From: Rhodospirillales bacterium
GTDB taxonomy: Bacteria > Pseudomonadota > Alphaproteobacteria > Rhodospirillales > Shumkoniaceae
NCBI GenBank assembly: GCA_018432935.1
Contig: JAHDSF010000006.1
Coordinates: 124,001-188,000, forward strand
DNA length: 64,000 bases
Direction: 5' to 3'
Shown here one piece after another: positions 62,894-64,000 of the stretch. The translations under genes and the position numbers were made by a program. Each line of letters opens with the position of its first letter. The first letter of the stretch is position 1. The notes beneath the pieces are model-generated. The model did not search any database. It saw only the letters and a list, made by a program, of their open reading frames with translations, and was not told the origin of the DNA.

Positions 62894-64000
62894 ATGAATA
62901 GTGCACTGATTGCTGCATCGGTCGTATTCGTCTTAATTTTTATTCTGCGCATGCCCGTGGCGTTGGGCATGATCGCATCGGCTGTGAGCTACTTCCTGAT
63001 CAAGGGAGGGGATCTTTCGATAGTGACCAATCATGTTGTCAATACGTATTATACAAACTACGTAATTATTGCAGTTCCGTTATTCATTTTTACAGCAAAT
63101 GTCATGAATTCTGGTGCTGTCACATCAATTATTTTCAGGTTTGCCAATGGTCTTTGCGGCGGTGCACGTGGCGCCCTCGGCCACGTCAACATCCTGGCGT
63201 CGCTCATCTTTGCCGGCATGACGGGATCGGCGCTTGCCGACGCCGCCGGTCTGGGCAAGATCGAAATTCAGGCGATGAACGAATCCGGTTTCGATCCTCC
63301 GTTTTCCTGTTGTATTACGGCGGCATCCGCGACAATAGGACCGATTTTCCCACCGAGCATTCCTCTTGTCATTTATGCGATGCTCTCTGGAACATCGGTC
63401 GGCGCATTATTTCTCGGGGGGATGGTTCCGGCGATCCTGCTATCCATCGCCTTGATGATCTACGTGGCCTTGATATCGCGGAAGCGCAACTATCCGCGCG
63501 GCGAAAGGATTGAGCTCAAGGCGTTTGCGATTTTCACGCTGAGGGCGATTCCCGCTCTTCTCACGCCCGTCATCCTTCTCACCGGGATCTACACCGGCGT
63601 GGTGACTCCGACTGAGGCGGGAGCCATCGCCGGGCTTTACGCGGTCATCATCTCGGTCTTTGCGTATAGGGCCTTTGGGCCCAAGCAGTTGCTGGGAGTT
63701 CTCACGGATTCGGTTCGCGAGATCGGTGCGACCAGCATCATCATCGGCGCGGCGTCGGTGATCTCGTTCATCGTGGCGCGTGAGCAGATTGCTGCGGATC
63801 TTGGCGAATGGATCTTGGGCATATCAAAGGACCCATACTTCTTCCTTTTGTTGGTGAACGTATCGATTCTGTTGCTTGGGATGTTCGTCGATACGTCGAC
63901 CATTCAACTCATATTCGTCCCGATCCTTCTGCCTATTGCGAATGCACTTGGCATCGATCTTGTTCATTTTGGTCTTGTCGTTACGTTCAACATGATGGTG
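62894..64000 (+). CDS. dctM: TRAP transporter large permease (DctM family), 3' truncated by the window
   Basis: The first 369 codons are present, starting MNSALIAASVVFVLIFILRM. DctM landmarks are AVPLFIFTANVMNSG, LASLIFAGMTGSALADAAGL, CITAASATIGPIFPPSIPLV, TPTEAGAIAGLYAV and LLGMFVDTSTIQLIFVPILL. About 55-60 residues should lie beyond the end. It couples sodium flow to uptake of the acid bound by DctP. Codon use in its first part is clearly richer in A and T than the rest of the window. Confidence 0.9.
   Translation, partial: MNSALIAASVVFVLIFILRMPVALGMIASAVSYFLIKGGDLSIVTNHVVNTYYTNYVIIAVPLFIFTANVMNSGAVTSIIFRFANGLCGGARGALGHVNILASLIFAGMTGSALADAAGLGKIEIQAMNESGFDPPFSCCITAASATIGPIFPPSIPLVIYAMLSGTSVGALFLGGMVPAILLSIALMIYVALISRKRNYPRGERIELKAFAIFTLRAIPALLTPVILLTGIYTGVVTPTEAGAIAGLYAVIISVFAYRAFGPKQLLGVLTDSVREIGATSIIIGAASVISFIVAREQIAADLGEWILGISKDPYFFLLLVNVSILLLGMFVDTSTIQLIFVPILLPIANALGIDLVHFGLVVTFNMMV

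Overview
The window is high-GC, densely coding chromosomal DNA. It most resembles an alphaproteobacterium of the Rhodospirillales type. The clues are a nadABC cluster behind a COG4111 (NadQ-like) regulator, the run ppiC - argJ - GNAT/MutT fusion, an MmcB-type protein, a Fur-like 7-1-7 site and the prkA - DUF444 - spoVR trio. The genus cannot be fixed from sequence alone. No tRNA, rRNA, CRISPR array, integrase or complete insertion sequence was recognised. Short inverted repeats of several kinds sit between genes.

Layout. 1-9.4 kb: 3' end of pntB, a serine hydrolase, an EamA exporter, a Gfo/Idh oxidoreductase, a Tat-exported Kelch protein, two tandem paralogous MFS carriers behind an RpiB-like isomerase, dihydroorotase and an MmcB-like protein. 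9.4-13.7 kb: a lipoprotein behind a Fur-like box, a PAS-GGEEF diguanylate cyclase and secA. 13.8-21.2 kb (minus strand): two unknown genes, then nadC, nadB and nadA, two palindromic operators, the NadQ-like regulator and an unknown protein with a long Pro/Ala linker. 21.2-28.4 kb: a PAS histidine kinase, a parvulin isomerase, argJ, a GNAT-Nudix fusion, a MoCF-domain protein and NarK behind an FNR-type box, closed by a strong terminator. 28.5-33.8 kb: an HhH protein and the prkA - yeaH-like - spoVR operon. 34.0-37.7 kb: a ROK regulator with a 27-bp palindrome before its start, translationally coupled to a TauABC/SsuABC-type importer.

37.8-49.2 kb is the most distinctive part. A LacI regulator faces a ten-gene catabolic operon: sugar-type ABC importer (binding protein, two permeases, ATPase), SDR, zinc alcohol dehydrogenase, PfkB kinase, class II aldolase, a beta-hydroxyacid dehydrogenase and a LarA-like (nickel-pincer racemase/epimerase family) protein. 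LacI-type operators lie at both ends of the divergent promoter region. I infer a pathway for a polyol or sugar acid that I cannot match to a described one.

49.4-58.1 kb (minus strand): soeABC-like sulfite:quinone oxidoreductase genes run tightly into ydbH, then a lactate dehydrogenase, ynbE, an internally deleted DUF1330 remnant and ydbL. 58.1-64.0 kb: an L,D-transpeptidase, a small secreted protein, an SDR lacking the usual Tyr/Lys pair, an FCD-type GntR regulator and a TRAP transporter (dctP, dctQ, dctM cut by the window end) that looks more AT-rich than the rest.

Gene calls rest on motifs and recalled family knowledge; no searches were run.
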